From Polynucleobacter sp. HIN5 (lineage in GTDB: Bacteria > Pseudomonadota > Gammaproteobacteria > Burkholderiales > Burkholderiaceae), in the NCBI RefSeq assembly GCF_030297555.1, contig NZ_AP028136.1:186001-250000 (forward strand): 64,000 nt of DNA, written 5' to 3'. The position numbers were made by a program, and so were the translations under genes. The notes below the pieces were generated by a model that saw nothing but the letters and a program-made list of their open reading frames with translations, ran no database searches and was not told the DNA's origin. Shown one piece after another: positions 38,934 to 49,325 of this stretch. Within the stretch, counting starts at the first letter, position 1; each line of letters begins with the position of its first letter.

Positions 38934-38949
38934 TGAATTAGACTTTTTA

Positions 38950-40251
38950 ATGAATGCCATGAGCCAAAACGATCAACTCTTCACACGCGCCCAGAAAACG
39001 ATTCCAGGTGGCGTGAACTCTCCAGTGAGGGCATTTCGGCAAGTGGGGGGTGCCCCGCGATTTATCAAGCGTGCAGAAGGCCCTTATTTTTGGGACGCCG
39101 ACGATAAGCGCTATGTTGATCTCATCATGTCGTGGGGGCCCATGATTGTTGGGCATGCGAACCCAGAAGTAGTGGAAGCAGTGCAGCGTGCCGCAACTCA
39201 GAGTTTTAGCTATGGTGCCCCGACCGCAGGGGAGATTGATCTTGCTGAGCGTATTTGTGAGTTAATGCCAGCAATCGAGCAAATTCGTTTAGTGTCGAGC
39301 GGTACCGAAGCGACCATGAGTGCCTTGCGTTTAGCCCGCGGTTATACGAATCGTGATTTGATTATTAAGTTTGAGGGCTGTTACCATGGCCATGCGGATA
39401 GCCTGTTGGTCAAAGCCGGTTCTGGTTTGCTCACTTTTGCCGATTCCACAAAGAATGCACCTTCATCGGGTGGTGTGCCTCAGGATTTAGTGAAGCATAC
39501 CTTAGTGCTGCCCTATAACGACGTTGGTGCTCTAGAAGAGGCCTTCAAGCGCCATGGTGATCAGGTCGCTGCATTAATTTTGGAACCGATTGCTGGCAAT
39601 ATGAACTTAATTCGTGCGACTCCCGAGTTTGTCAAGGCGGTTCGTTCGCTCACCCAGCAGTATGGCGCCGTATTGATTTACGACGAGGTGATGACGGGAT
39701 TTCGGGTGGCCTTGGGCGGCACCCAATCCTTGCATGGCATTCAGCCGGATTTAACTTGTCTGGGCAAAGTCATGGGTGGCGGTATGCCCATGGCAGCATT
39801 TGGAGGTAAGCGGGAGATTATGGCGAAGCTCGCTCCCTTAGGTAATGTTTATCAGGCAGGCACCTTATCTGGCAACCCTGTTGCGGTAGCTGCGGGGGCG
39901 AAGACCTTGGAGATCATCTCGCGACCCGGGTTTTTTGAATGCTTGACCGAACAAACAAAAAAATTAATGGCGGGATTGCAGCAAGAAGCCAATCGAGCTA
40001 AGATTCCATTCTCGGTCGACAGTGTTGGTGGAATGTTTGGCTTCTATTTTTCACAGACGGTACCAGCTTCATACGAAGCAGTGACCAAAACCGATATTGA
40101 AGCCTTCAAACGCTTCTTTCATGCGATGTTGGACGAAGGTGTTTACCTTGCTCCATCCGCTTATGAGGCTGGATTTACATCGATTGCACACGATAACGCA
40201 GTGGTTGATGAGATTATTCGAGCAGCTCAGCAATCGTTTAAGAAGATTTAA
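38950..40251 (+). CDS. hemL: glutamate-1-semialdehyde 2,1-aminomutase
   Basis: PLP enzyme that makes 5-aminolevulinate by the C5 pathway. The 433 residues show [19 protein letters not shown] [17 protein letters not shown], the [16 protein letters not shown] block (about 118-133), DEVMTGFR, and the PLP Lys in [17 protein letters not shown] (about 273). Start could be 38950 or 38959; the frame is open upstream through rubredoxin, which is not credible. Convergent with apaH, five bases between stops. Confidence 0.96.
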   Translation: MNAMSQNDQLFTRAQKTIPGGVNSPVRAFRQVGGAPRFIKRAEGPYFWDADDKRYVDLIMSWGPMIVGHANPEVVEAVQRAATQSFSYGAPTAGEIDLAERICELMPAIEQIRLVSSGTEATMSALRLARGYTNRDLIIKFEGCYHGHADSLLVKAGSGLLTFADSTKNAPSSGGVPQDLVKHTLVLPYNDVGALEEAFKRHGDQVAALILEPIAGNMNLIRATPEFVKAVRSLTQQYGAVLIYDEVMTGFRVALGGTQSLHGIQPDLTCLGKVMGGGMPMAAFGGKREIMAKLAPLGNVYQAGTLSGNPVAVAAGAKTLEIISRPGFFECLTEQTKKLMAGLQQEANRAKIPFSVDSVGGMFGFYFSQTVPASYEAVTKTDIEAFKRFFHAMLDEGVYLAPSAYEAGFTSIAHDNAVVDEIIRAAQQSFKKI

Positions 40252-40256
40252 TGCGC

Positions 40257-41126
40257 TCACATCCGCAGCGGGTGATCATAGCCCGCCACACTGACTGTCT
40301 TAATCGTAAGCGATTCGGAATCTCCAATTAAAGTCTTGCGGTTCATGGTATCCAAATGATCGAGATCGATTGCAGTTAGGGTGCCACCCCATACGCAGCC
40401 AGTATCAATTCCGATCACCCCTTGGCGATTGAGTAAGCCAAGTGTTGACCAATGACCAAAGACAATCGGTATCGATTTTGTTTTACGCTCTGGCGCCTCA
40501 AACCATGGGATATAGCCAGCTGGACCGCTTTCTAATCCCTCTTTACTCTTGAACTCCATTTCGCCCTGAGGAGTACAAAACCGAATCCGGGTTAGGGTAT
40601 TGGTGATTAAACGTAAACGATCAAATCCAGATAATTTTGGATCCCAGCGATTCGGGGTATTGCCATACATTTGGGATAAAAAATCTCGATAGTTTTTATG
40701 GCGTAGTGCAATCTCCACCTCATGAGCCAAAGATAAAGTTTTCTTAATGCTCCACTGGGGTAGTACCCCTGCGTGCACCAGTAAGACCTTGCCATTACTC
40801 AGTGCCATGGGACGGTATCTCAACCAATCGATCAGCTCACGACGATCAGGTGCAGCCAAAATATCATCAATCGTATCAAGAGGCTTGGTATCACGAAGTC
40901 CTGCATCACACGCCAATAAGTTCAGATCATGATTACCCAAAATACACTCGGCAACCCCCTCTTCCTGAAGTTGCTTGAGTCGCCGCAAGGTACCCAGCGA
41001 ATCTGGGCCACGGTTGACGAGATCCCCCAGAAAAATGAATTTAGAGCCATGGTGGAGTTTCTTGATGAGTTGATTAAGGGGCCTTAAGCAACCCTGTACA
41101 TCACCAATCGCAAAGACGCGCGTCAT
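40257..41126 (-). CDS. apaH: bis(5'-nucleosyl)-tetraphosphatase, symmetrical
   Basis: Hydrolyses Ap4A to two ADP. The 289 residues carry the metallophosphatase motifs GDVQGC (8-13), GDLVNRGPDSL (about 35-45) and GNHDLNLL (about 64-71), with later His residues in LVHAGVLPQW and the GHWSTLG segment. It starts three bases after the phr stop, so phr-apaH is a two-gene unit. Confidence 0.95.
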   Translation of the reverse strand: MTRVFAIGDVQGCLRPLNQLIKKLHHGSKFIFLGDLVNRGPDSLGTLRRLKQLQEEGVAECILGNHDLNLLACDAGLRDTKPLDTIDDILAAPDRRELIDWLRYRPMALSNGKVLLVHAGVLPQWSIKKTLSLAHEVEIALRHKNYRDFLSQMYGNTPNRWDPKLSGFDRLRLITNTLTRIRFCTPQGEMEFKSKEGLESGPAGYIPWFEAPERKTKSIPIVFGHWSTLGLLNRQGVIGIDTGCVWGGTLTAIDLDHLDTMNRKTLIGDSESLTIKTVSVAGYDHPLRM

Positions 41127-41129
41127 TAC

Positions 41130-42599
41130 TCAAGCCACTTTTTTCACAACGTTGTATCGAATCAAGGTCGCCTTACGGGCTTCATCATGATCGACAATGG
41201 GTCGGGGGTAGTCTTTGCCTAACACAATACCTGCTGCCTCGAGTTCAAGCTGACCTGCAAGCCAGGGCGCATGAATTGATTTATTGGATAGCTTTTCAAG
41301 AGCGGGAATATAGCGGCGGATAAATTTTCCTTCACCATCAAAGCGCTCAGACTGGGTGATAGGGTTAAAGATGCGGAAGTAGGGCTGGGCATCACACCCA
41401 GAAGACGAGGCCCATTGCCAGCCACCATTGTTAGAGGAAAACTCAAAATCGTTCAGATGCTCTGCAAAGTACTGTTCACCCCAGCGCCAATCGATGCCGA
41501 GGTCTTTACATAAGAAACTAGCCACGACCATGCGTAAGCGATTGTGCATATAGCCTGACTGATTGAGTTGATGCATGGCTGCATCGACTAGTGGGTAACC
41601 AGTTTGGCCATCACACCAGGCCTTAAATAATTTTTGTGCTTTGGGACCTTGCTCCCAAACAATCTTGTCATAGTCGGGCTTAAATGATTCGCCATCGGCA
41701 AGGCGTGGGTGATTGGCCAAAATCATGAAATAGAAGTCCCGCCATATGAGCTCACTCAGCCATGTGCTTGCACCAAGACTGCCTGCAAGCATTCGACGAT
41801 GAGCCTCGCGAACCAAGCCCCGGATTGATAGAAGACCAAAGCGCAAGTATGTAGAGAGGTAGCTGACGCCTTTGGTTGCTGGGAAGTCTCGGCCAATGTT
41901 GTATTGATCAATTCGTTTTAGAAAGTCACTCAAAAAGAGCTCAGCACCCTTCTGACTTGGGGGTAGATACTTTTCTATGCCTGTCGGTCTAAATCCCATG
42001 GATTCCAGCGAAGGGATGCCGGTATCAATGCTCTTGGGAATGGGGGCATATCGACCCTGTAAGCCAGCATTAGGGAGATCGCAGACAAAGGGCTCAAGGT
42101 CTGAGGGGTTTAGTTTCTTAAGCCATGCATTCTTATACGGAGTAAAGACCGAGAATACGGTTTCAGAGTTAGTTAAGACTTCAGTCTTCTCAAAAATAAC
42201 CTGATCTTTAAAATGCTGGAACGCAACGCCATTCTTCGCAAGCGTTTGTGCGATGGCCTCATCGCGTGAAATTGCCGAGGGTTCATAGTCATGGTTGGTA
42301 AAGACTGCTTGTGCATCAAGTTGTTTAGCTAAGGCGGGGATGAGTTCTATTGGGTTACCATGACGGCAAATGATTCCGCTTTCTTGAGCTCTTAGCGTTT
42401 TATCTAGATCTTCAATCGTTTGCCAAATGAAATCGACCCTGCGATCAAAGCCTTTGCCTTTGGAGAGTAGGGGGGTAAGGATCGAGGTGTCAAAGATAAA
42501 ACAGACCCAGACCTGTTGATACTGTTTTAGGGCGTGATGAAGAGCCGCCTGATCATATAGGCGTAAATCACGTCGAAGCCATACCAATGCACTTGTCAT
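41130..42599 (-). CDS. phrB: deoxyribodipyrimidine photolyase
   Basis: Light-driven repair of cyclobutane pyrimidine dimers. The 489 residues have the N-terminal antenna domain starting LVWLRRDLRLYDQAAL, and the C-terminal FAD domain with LSELIWRDFYFMILANHP, QTGYPLVDAAMHQL, the HNRLRMVVASFLCKDL block and GGWQWASSSGCDAQPYFRIFN. These are class I CPD photolyase features rather than cryptochrome-DASH. It fits a sunlit-water lifestyle. TAAGAT lies seven bases before the ATG. Confidence 0.94.
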   Translation of the reverse strand: MTSALVWLRRDLRLYDQAALHHALKQYQQVWVCFIFDTSILTPLLSKGKGFDRRVDFIWQTIEDLDKTLRAQESGIICRHGNPIELIPALAKQLDAQAVFTNHDYEPSAISRDEAIAQTLAKNGVAFQHFKDQVIFEKTEVLTNSETVFSVFTPYKNAWLKKLNPSDLEPFVCDLPNAGLQGRYAPIPKSIDTGIPSLESMGFRPTGIEKYLPPSQKGAELFLSDFLKRIDQYNIGRDFPATKGVSYLSTYLRFGLLSIRGLVREAHRRMLAGSLGASTWLSELIWRDFYFMILANHPRLADGESFKPDYDKIVWEQGPKAQKLFKAWCDGQTGYPLVDAAMHQLNQSGYMHNRLRMVVASFLCKDLGIDWRWGEQYFAEHLNDFEFSSNNGGWQWASSSGCDAQPYFRIFNPITQSERFDGEGKFIRRYIPALEKLSNKSIHAPWLAGQLELEAAGIVLGKDYPRPIVDHDEARKATLIRYNVVKKVA

Positions 42600-42632
42600 A
42601 GGCTCTATCTTATTCGGGAATGCGATTTTGAT

Positions 42633-42638
42633 TATGAT
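42633..42638 (+). promoter_or_regulatory. candidate -10 element of the YdcF-like gene, leaderless spacing
   Basis: TATGAT (5 of 6) ends six bases before the ATG at 42645, with no Shine-Dalgarno in between. The 45-base gap is shared with the divergent phr promoter. Confidence 0.42.
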
Positions 42639-42644
42639 GCCCTC

Positions 42645-43472
42645 ATGGATAGCCTATTTTTTATTACTTCGAAGATTGTTCAATTCCTAATTGAGCCTTT
42701 AAACCTGATTTTCTTGGCTACCCTTCTGGCATGGTTTTTTCTTACCATTCGCAAGCCCGTCTTCACCAATCGTCTTTTGGCACTTGCAGTTATTGGCTTC
42801 CTGGGCGTGGGGTATATGCCTATTCCTGAGTCTTTGATCCGCATTCTGGAAAATGCCGTTCCCAAACCATCGATTCAGAATCTCAATCCAGACCAATTTG
42901 CTGGAATCATTATTTTGGGTGGGGCTATCGAGGGTGAAGATGTTGCCGTTGATCGTGGTGAGATATCTCTTAAATCATCGGCCGAGCGTGTTACGAAGGG
43001 ACTAGAGCTCATTCGAAAATATCCAGATAAGCCATTTATCTTTAGTGGGTTTTCAGACAGAGTGAATCCAAGAGGGATGTCAGAGGCGGATGCGTTTAAA
43101 CAATTGATTCAAGAGCAAGGGCTTGCCGATAGAACAAACACCACTGCCTTTTACGAGAATCAATCTCGCAATACTTATGAAAATGCGGTTTATTCCAAAA
43201 AGATTATCGATGCCATTTATCCACAATCCCCAGACCAACTGTTAAAACCATGGCTTTTGGTCACCTCCGCGAGTCATATGTATCGCTCTGTAAAAATCTT
43301 TGAAAAGCAAGGCATTGCGGTGATTGCTGTACCAGTGGATTACCAAACAGCGAATACCTTGCAATGGCGCGAATTTGATTTAACGGAGGGTGCATTTCTG
43401 TGGAATAAGCTACTGCATGAATATATTGGTATTGCAGCATATCAATTGACTGGAAAAATATCACTTTTCTGA
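42645..43472 (+). CDS. YdcF/ElyC-type DUF218 membrane protein
   Basis: A 275-residue protein with two N-terminal membrane helices (about 12-30 and 36-55) and a DUF218 domain: GIIILGGAIEG (about 87-97), SAERVTKGLELIRKYPDKPFIFSG-type stretch, ENQSRNTYENAVYSK and LVTSASHMYRS. E. coli ElyC/YdcF/SanA belong here; ElyC affects envelope and undecaprenyl-linked steps, but no reaction is established for this protein. The algH gene follows after 26 bases. Confidence 0.85.
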   Translation: MDSLFFITSKIVQFLIEPLNLIFLATLLAWFFLTIRKPVFTNRLLALAVIGFLGVGYMPIPESLIRILENAVPKPSIQNLNPDQFAGIIILGGAIEGEDVAVDRGEISLKSSAERVTKGLELIRKYPDKPFIFSGFSDRVNPRGMSEADAFKQLIQEQGLADRTNTTAFYENQSRNTYENAVYSKKIIDAIYPQSPDQLLKPWLLVTSASHMYRSVKIFEKQGIAVIAVPVDYQTANTLQWREFDLTEGAFLWNKLLHEYIGIAAYQLTGKISLF

Positions 43473-43487
43473 ATTCCTGAGGCTTGC

Positions 43488-43493
43488 TAGAAT
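43488..43493 (+). promoter_or_regulatory. candidate extended -10 element of algH
   Basis: TGC-TAGAAT is an extended -10 (5 of 6 in the hexamer) ending five bases before the GTG start. No Shine-Dalgarno is visible. Confidence 0.4.
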
Positions 43494-43498
43494 GAGTT

Positions 43499-44098
43499 GT
43501 GAGCCAAGCCAATGCCTTCCCCTCATTCAGTTCCTTTGCTAACCAGTTCTTGTTAGCCATGCCGGGTATGCTAGACGAAAATTTTTCAGGTTCCTTGGTG
43601 TATCTTTTAGAACATAGCGACAAAGGTGCTATGGGACTGGTGGTCAATCGTCCGACCGATATTGTGCTCTCAACCCTGTTTGAGAAAATCGAGCTGAAGC
43701 TTGAAATCGCCCCATTACTTGATCAGCCAGTTTATTTTGGTGGCCCCGTTCAGGTTGAGCGAGGATTTGTGCTGCATCCGACTGATCTTGCGGAGAAGTA
43801 CTCATCTTCATTAATCATTGCAGATGGTCTCACTATGACCACATCTAAAGATGTTCTTGAGGCGGTAGCGAATGGCTCTGGACCTGAGAAGTTTCTGATG
43901 ACACTAGGATATGCGGGGTGGGGTGCAGGACAGCTCGAAGAGGAGATTTCGCTCAATGGGTGGATCAATATCGCTATCCCAAATGATCAAATGCAAACGA
44001 TTATTTTTGATACGCCATATACCGATCGTTATCAAAGGGCAATGCAGGTTTTGGGCTTTGATCTAGCAAGCCTTTCTGGAGAAGCGGGGCATGCCTAA
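43499..44098 (+). CDS. AlgH/YqgE family protein
   Basis: A 199-residue UPF0301 protein: NQFLLAMPGMLDENFSGSLVYL (about 15-36), GAMGLVVNRP (about 43-52), GGPVQVERGFVLH and the C-terminal WGAGQLEEEI. Its biochemical role is unclear despite the AlgH name. Start is GTG; the nearby ATG codons are out of frame. It overlaps ruvX by eight bases, the conserved yqgE-yqgF pair. Confidence 0.92.
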   Translation: MSQANAFPSFSSFANQFLLAMPGMLDENFSGSLVYLLEHSDKGAMGLVVNRPTDIVLSTLFEKIELKLEIAPLLDQPVYFGGPVQVERGFVLHPTDLAEKYSSSLIIADGLTMTTSKDVLEAVANGSGPEKFLMTLGYAGWGAGQLEEEISLNGWINIAIPNDQMQTIIFDTPYTDRYQRAMQVLGFDLASLSGEAGHA

Positions 44099-44504
44099 TG
44101 ATGCTTCAAATCCAGTAACCATTGTTCTAGGTTTTGATTACGGCACTAAGCGGATTGGGGTGGCGGTTGGCAATTCGCTGACCGGAAGTGCTCAAGCTTT
44201 GGATGTAATCCAAAATATCAAGCCCAATCAAACATATCAAAAAATTCAAGAGTTAATTCATGAGTGGCAACCGAGTTGCCTAGTGGTAGGCTTACCATTG
44301 CATCCAGATGGTGCTGAACATGCAATAACCAAACGCTCGCGCTCGTTCGGTAAACAGCTTTCCAAGCAATTTGGTAAGCCAATTTACTTTATCGATGAGC
44401 GCTATTCCTCGGTACTGCTAGAACAAGACTCCCAGTATCAAGGGGCTCTAGATTCGCATGCAGCCGGATTACTTTTAGAGCAGTTCTTTCGCGAGCACGA
44501 TTAA
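44091..44504 (+). CDS. ruvX: RuvX/YqgF, Holliday-junction-resolvase-like nuclease
   Basis: A 137-residue RNase H-fold protein, known from E. coli YqgF in pre-16S rRNA 5' processing. The metal residues lie in GFDYGTKRIGVAVGN (first Asp about 15), VVGLPLHPDGAE and DERYSSV (about 103). Coupled to algH by overlap. Convergent with the TolC-type gene, 14 bases between stops. Confidence 0.95.
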   Translation: MPNDASNPVTIVLGFDYGTKRIGVAVGNSLTGSAQALDVIQNIKPNQTYQKIQELIHEWQPSCLVVGLPLHPDGAEHAITKRSRSFGKQLSKQFGKPIYFIDERYSSVLLEQDSQYQGALDSHAAGLLLEQFFREHD

Positions 44505-44518
44505 TTGCATATCAATCA

Positions 44519-46114
44519 TTAGCGCAGTAAGGAATTAATCGCAATTAGGTCCTCATCGGACAGATTGGCAGCCTGTGCCTTAAGGCGCAAAGCATTCATG
44601 ATCGTGTCATAGCGGGCTTTGTAGAGTGAGGCGCGTGTGGTGAAGAGCGTATCTAAGGCAATTAAGACATCGATGTTAATGAGGGTACCAACGTTGTAGC
44701 CTAACTTGCTGGATTCCACTGCGGTAGCCGAGGATTTCTCAGCCGCTTCTAATGCCTTGACTGTAGCTAAGCCACCATAGAATCCAGTAAAGGCTTGGCG
44801 GGTTGCCTGGGCAGCGGTACGTCGTAGATTGTCGTAATCTGCCTTCGACTTATCAAAAAGCGCTGCGTTTTGGCGGATGACGGACATATTAAATCCGCCC
44901 GACACGATAGGCAGTGTCATTTGTAACGCTAAAGTGTTGTTATAAATATTTTGTGTTGGGAGTGGGTTAAAGTTCAGAGCAGAACCATTCGATTGATTAA
45001 AACCCGCAGTCCCAACAAAGTTAACGCTTGGATAGTTTGCGGCGAGAGAGCCTTTATATACACTCTCGGCTAATTGCACACTGAGTTGACCAGCCAGTAC
45101 TCCATAGTTGGCGTTTTCGGATTGGGTAATCCAGTCCTCCAATGCTTGGCCTGGGGGTAGTTTGGGGCTGACACTTTCTGCAATTGGTACTCCTTTGATA
45201 TCCTTATTGCGGGCCCTTGGATCAGCCACCACCCCAGCAATCGAAACATCCTTTGCCATTGGTTTAATGTGCTTGACCGGGTGGCCAATCAGCTGTTCGA
45301 GAACTCCGCGTTTAACGACTAGGTCTGCATGTGCAGCAATCTCTTGAGCATTTGCGACATCAAAGCGTGCCTGGGCATCATTGGCATCGACGATCGTAGC
45401 CGAGCCAATCTCAAACTTGGCCTTTGCAGCCTGAAGTTGTTGACGGATTAACTCTTTTTTGCTCTTGAAAAGCTCAACATTGTCTTGAGCTGTTAATACA
45501 TCAAAGTAGGCTTGCGATACTCGAATGACCAAATCTTGCTGAGCTTGATAAAACTGAAGATCAGAGATTTTGCTATTAAGCTCTCCTTGTTTAAATAGCT
45601 GCACCCCACTTAAGTTAAAGACCGGTTGGGTTAGCGTAAGGGTATAGCTGCGCTGATCATAAACTCGGATATTGCCCTCTCCGTGCTGGAAAAACCGAGT
45701 AGCAGTTGGATTAGCTGAAACCTGTGGTAGCAATACGGATAACCCTTGCCAGTAGAGCTCTTTTCGGGCTGCTAAATTAAAGCGTGCACTATTAATCACT
45801 GGATCATTAAATGCAGCCTCTTGATACAGGGTAAGGAGATCCAAAGTACGGCCATCGAGCGCCTTACGGTTTTGTGGATCCGTTAGGTTCGATGAAATCG
45901 GTGGGATTGGGATCGCTGTTTGTGGTGGTGCTTCGAGCCTTAGAAGGTCTTGAGGACTTGAGGTCTTGGGTAATGCATTATTTGCCGGTGTTACGGTGAC
46001 GGAGCCTTGATTAGAGGTTGGCTGCTGATTCGATTGTGAAAGTACCTGGCTAGATATTATCCATCCAGCCAGTCCAATGAGGGTAATTAATGGGAACCGT
46101 TTCATTGAATGCAT
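44519..46114 (-). CDS. TolC-family outer-membrane channel protein
   Basis: A trimeric outer-membrane efflux or type I secretion channel. The 531-residue frame has a signal peptide (MKRFPLITLIGLAGWIISSQ), a Gln/Ser/Thr-rich spacer, then two related outer-membrane-efflux halves rich in heptad-like helices, with LTLTQPVFNLSGVQLFKQGE and LQMTLPIVSGGFNMSVIRQN marking the barrel segments. Start could be 46105, 46114 or 46141. It is an orphan: no inner-membrane pump or adaptor is adjacent, so the partner is unknown. Longer than E. coli TolC by about 40 residues. Confidence 0.88.
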   Translation of the reverse strand: MHSMKRFPLITLIGLAGWIISSQVLSQSNQQPTSNQGSVTVTPANNALPKTSSPQDLLRLEAPPQTAIPIPPISSNLTDPQNRKALDGRTLDLLTLYQEAAFNDPVINSARFNLAARKELYWQGLSVLLPQVSANPTATRFFQHGEGNIRVYDQRSYTLTLTQPVFNLSGVQLFKQGELNSKISDLQFYQAQQDLVIRVSQAYFDVLTAQDNVELFKSKKELIRQQLQAAKAKFEIGSATIVDANDAQARFDVANAQEIAAHADLVVKRGVLEQLIGHPVKHIKPMAKDVSIAGVVADPRARNKDIKGVPIAESVSPKLPPGQALEDWITQSENANYGVLAGQLSVQLAESVYKGSLAANYPSVNFVGTAGFNQSNGSALNFNPLPTQNIYNNTLALQMTLPIVSGGFNMSVIRQNAALFDKSKADYDNLRRTAAQATRQAFTGFYGGLATVKALEAAEKSSATAVESSKLGYNVGTLINIDVLIALDTLFTTRASLYKARYDTIMNALRLKAQAANLSDEDLIAINSLLR

Positions 46115-46176
46115 GATCCGAAGTTTAAGCCCAAACGCCAAGTTAATGAGTTTAGGGGTTTAAGGCTTTAGTATTG

Positions 46177-47028
46177 ATGCCTATGGATCCATTACTTCTA
46201 TTCAAAGCCCTCATTCTCGGGATTGTTGAGGGCTTAACCGAGTTTTTACCTATCTCGAGCACCGGGCACTTGATCTTGGTGGGGGATCTCTTAAATTTTA
46301 ATGATGACCGTGGCAAGGCTTTTGAAATCATTATTCAGTTTGGTGCCATTTTGGCAGTGTGCTGGGAGTACCGTGAGCGCCTATTCAAGGTGACCAATAC
46401 CTTTTTCTCGAGTAAACAATCGCAAAAGTTTGTTTTGCATGTGGTGATTGCCTGTATCCCGGCCATGGGGCTTGGTCTAATTTTTGGTAAGTTCATCAAG
46501 GCCCATCTATTTTCACCAGTTCCTGTGGCGAGCGCATTCATTGTGGGTGCCTTTGTGATCTTCTGGGCGGAGTACCGTCAAACCAAAGCGTCGACCATGA
46601 AGAAAATCGATAGCATTGATCAGTTGACTGCACTTGATGCCCTAAAGGTGGGGCTAGCCCAATGCGCAGCTCTGATACCTGGCACCTCGCGCTCAGGAGC
46701 AACGATTATTGGTGGAATGCTCTTTGGACTACCAAGAGCTGTCGCAACTGAATTTTCTTTTTTCTTAGCAATCCCAGTCATTGGTGGGGCAACTGCGTAT
46801 GAGTTACTCAAGATTGCAAACTCATCCCAAGCATTTGGTTTTGCTGAGTTTGCACCTACCCTCTTGGTCGGATTTGTCGCTGCGTTCATTTCAGCGTTTA
46901 TTTGTGTGCGCTGGCTGATTCATTATGTTGCGCATCACAACTTTATCCCCTTCGCTTGGTATCGTATTATTTTTGGCGTTTTAGTTTTGGTGACCTCGTA
47001 TACCGGTCTTGTCGCTTGGTCTAACTGA
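46177..47028 (+). CDS. uppP: undecaprenyl-diphosphatase
   Basis: Dephosphorylates undecaprenyl diphosphate so the lipid carrier can be reused for peptidoglycan. Signature blocks of BacA/Upp[21 protein letters not shown] (about 12-31) and [13 protein letters not shown] (about 168-180), in an eight-helix protein of about 283 residues. I chose ATG 46177, with AAGG at 46162; ATG 46183 and a TTG at 46174 are alternatives. Divergent from the TolC-type gene. Confidence 0.96.
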   Translation: MPMDPLLLFKALILGIVEGLTEFLPISSTGHLILVGDLLNFNDDRGKAFEIIIQFGAILAVCWEYRERLFKVTNTFFSSKQSQKFVLHVVIACIPAMGLGLIFGKFIKAHLFSPVPVASAFIVGAFVIFWAEYRQTKASTMKKIDSIDQLTALDALKVGLAQCAALIPGTSRSGATIIGGMLFGLPRAVATEFSFFLAIPVIGGATAYELLKIANSSQAFGFAEFAPTLLVGFVAAFISAFICVRWLIHYVAHHNFIPFAWYRIIFGVLVLVTSYTGLVAWSN

Positions 47029-47046
47029 TCGTTGTAGAGTAAAAAT

Positions 47047-47529
47047 ATGAACCTTTCCATCGATGCTATTCAAGCCAATATTCAGTTGGCCTTAGCACCC
47101 GTCTTCCTCCTAACGGCTGTCGCTACTTTAGTTGCTGCGATCACAGCAAGACTAGCGCGTAATGTAGATCGGATGCGCTTTATTCAGAATCAGCTATACG
47201 GCGATCATCAACTCAGTCAAAAGCTAAAAACGCATTATGAGAAAGAAATTGATGAGTTCAAGACCAGGGGAAGATTATGTACTCTAGCCATTTTCTTTGA
47301 TGTTTTGGCAGGCGTTTTAATTTCGCTGACTGTTCTTGAGCTGTTTTTAGTACAAACCGGTGCTGGCAAATTAGTCAATGTGGGTTATGTTCTGATCACG
47401 TTTGTTGCGGGTTTGGTCTCATTTGTGGTTTCTCTAACACTTATATTGGTTGAGGTTGTATTTGCCTATCGCTCAACGAGTTGGGATATGCCTGCGCAAG
47501 AACTATCTCAAAAGCCTAAAAGGTCCTAG
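47047..47529 (+). CDS. DUF2721 membrane protein
   Basis: A 160-residue protein with a membrane segment at about 14-34, a basic cytoplasmic loop (RLARNVDRMRFIQNQL) and two or three further helices (about 75-145). It has the pattern of the DUF2721 family, whose function is unknown. It follows uppP after 18 bases and is probably cotranscribed. Confidence 0.78.
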   Translation: MNLSIDAIQANIQLALAPVFLLTAVATLVAAITARLARNVDRMRFIQNQLYGDHQLSQKLKTHYEKEIDEFKTRGRLCTLAIFFDVLAGVLISLTVLELFLVQTGAGKLVNVGYVLITFVAGLVSFVVSLTLILVEVVFAYRSTSWDMPAQELSQKPKRS

Positions 47530-47570
47530 GAATAAAATTCGCAGTAATCTAAAATTTCTGAAAGATATCT

Positions 47571-48518
47571 ATGACAATTAATCAAAACAAAATCCTCATC
47601 ACCGGTGGAGCTGGCTTTTTAGGCTCTCATCTGACTGAACGCTTGGTTCGGGAGGGTAATGATGTTTTGGTAGTGGATAACTTTTTTACTGGCAACAAAC
47701 AGAACCTTGCGCACTTGATGGGTAATCCTAATTTGGAGATCATGCGCCATGATGTGACCTTTCCTTTGTATGTCGAGGTCAATCAGATCTATAACTTGGC
47801 GTGTCCCGCCTCTCCAGTGCATTACCAATACGATCCCGTGCAAACGACTAAAACCAGTGTGCACGGTGCGATTAATATGCTAGGTCTCGCTAAGCGGACG
47901 CGCGCCCGTATTTTGCAAGCCTCTACGAGTGAGGTATATGGTGATCCAGAGGTGCATCCTCAACCCGAGGGCTATTGGGGCAGAGTCAATCCGATTGGCA
48001 TTCGGTCCTGTTATGACGAGGGTAAGCGCTGTGCTGAAACCCTATTTTTTGACTACTTTCGTCAACACCAAACCGATATCAAAGTGGTACGTATCTTCAA
48101 CACCTATGGCCCAAGGATGCATCCCAATGATGGTCGGGTCGTGAGCAACTTTGTCGTGCAGGCCTTGCAAGGTAAAGACATCACGATTTATGGAGACGGT
48201 TCTCAGACCCGAAGTTTTTGTTATGTGGATGATCTAATCGATGCCATGGTTCGGATGATGGCCACAGAAGCTGGCTTTACGGGTCCAGTCAATATTGGCA
48301 ATCCCGGAGAGTTCACCATGCTTGAGCTTGCCGAGATGGTTCTCAAGCTTTCTGGTAGTCAATCCAAGATTGTTCATCAACCATTGCCATCGGATGATCC
48401 GAAGCAGCGCCAACCGAACATCGACTTAGCGAAAGCTAAATTAGGGTGGAAGCCCAAGGTATCCCTTGAGGACGGCTTGAAAGAGACAATCTCTTACTTT
48501 CGAGTTCTATTGAAATAA
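47571..48518 (+). CDS. UDP-glucuronate decarboxylase (UDP-xylose synthase) type SDR
   Basis: An extended short-chain dehydrogenase of 315 residues, predicted to make UDP-xylose from UDP-glucuronate. It has [16 protein letters not shown] (about 10-25), the [15 protein letters not shown] loop, [13 protein letters not shown] and the active-site [12 protein letters not shown] (Tyr about 147, Lys about 151); the Y-DEGKR form is characteristic of this decarboxylase rather than of UDP-glucose epimerase. No other sugar-nucleotide gene is next to it. A GAAAGAT ribosome site precedes the ATG. Confidence 0.88.
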   Translation: MTINQNKILITGGAGFLGSHLTERLVREGNDVLVVDNFFTGNKQNLAHLMGNPNLEIMRHDVTFPLYVEVNQIYNLACPASPVHYQYDPVQTTKTSVHGAINMLGLAKRTRARILQASTSEVYGDPEVHPQPEGYWGRVNPIGIRSCYDEGKRCAETLFFDYFRQHQTDIKVVRIFNTYGPRMHPNDGRVVSNFVVQALQGKDITIYGDGSQTRSFCYVDDLIDAMVRMMATEAGFTGPVNIGNPGEFTMLELAEMVLKLSGSQSKIVHQPLPSDDPKQRQPNIDLAKAKLGWKPKVSLEDGLKETISYFRVLLK

Positions 48519-48524
48519 AAAGGC

Positions 48525-49325
48525 ATGGATAAATTCCTGCCATCGAATCATCCTCATAGAAGAATTCGTTCGTTTGTTCGTAGAGCAGGTCGTACTACAA
48601 ATGCCCAAGAGCATGCGATTGCAACCTTGGGCAATCAATTCCTACTTCCATATCAAGATACATTATTTGATTGGTCAGTATTTGGTCCGTCGTATCAGAA
48701 TGCCCCCCGCATTGTCGAGATCGGCTTTGGCATGGGAGAGTCAACCGCTCAGATTGCACAGGTTCGTCCCAACGATGTATTTTTAGGCCTTGAGGTTCAT
48801 GAGCCCGGGGTTGGCGCGCTTCTTAAACGCATTGGTGAGTTGGATCTACATAATCTTCGCTTAATTTCCCATGATGCTGTTGAGGTACTCGAACGGATGG
48901 TTGCACCCAGTTCTTTGGATGGGGTTCATATTTTCTTTCCGGATCCATGGCATAAAACGCGTCATCATAAACGCCGCTTAATTCAAAAAGAATTTGTAGA
49001 ACTACTCGTTTCCCGATTAAAGCCCAATGGCTATCTTCACTTGGCCACTGATTGGCAGCATTACGCGGAGCAAATGCTCTTGGTTCTCAATCACCACCCT
49101 CTATTACGAAATCAATCCACTCAAAAAGTTCGCTTAGGAGCCATTCTCGGTATCGATCAGGATCAAACTATCGGTGGTATTGATTGGACGGCGGAGCAGT
49201 TACAGGGGATACATGAGGGTTTTGTCGATAAGCCCTCGTATCGCCCGCTGACCAAATTTGAGAACCGTGGTCTTAAATTGGGTCACGGGGTTTGGGATTT
49301 GCTCTATCGTAAGGGTGAGTCTTAA
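48525..49325 (+). CDS. trmB: tRNA (guanine-46-N7)-methyltransferase
   Basis: Adds m7G46 to tRNA. The 266 residues show [14 protein letters not shown] near the N-terminus, [12 protein letters not shown] (SAM motif, about 64-75), [10 protein letters not shown], and the [16 protein letters not shown] block (about 144-159), all diagnostic for TrmB. The ATG lies six bases after the decarboxylase stop. Its TAA shares four bases with the convergent gabD TAA. Confidence 0.96.
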   Translation: MDKFLPSNHPHRRIRSFVRRAGRTTNAQEHAIATLGNQFLLPYQDTLFDWSVFGPSYQNAPRIVEIGFGMGESTAQIAQVRPNDVFLGLEVHEPGVGALLKRIGELDLHNLRLISHDAVEVLERMVAPSSLDGVHIFFPDPWHKTRHHKRRLIQKEFVELLVSRLKPNGYLHLATDWQHYAEQMLLVLNHHPLLRNQSTQKVRLGAILGIDQDQTIGGIDWTAEQLQGIHEGFVDKPSYRPLTKFENRGLKLGHGVWDLLYRKGES

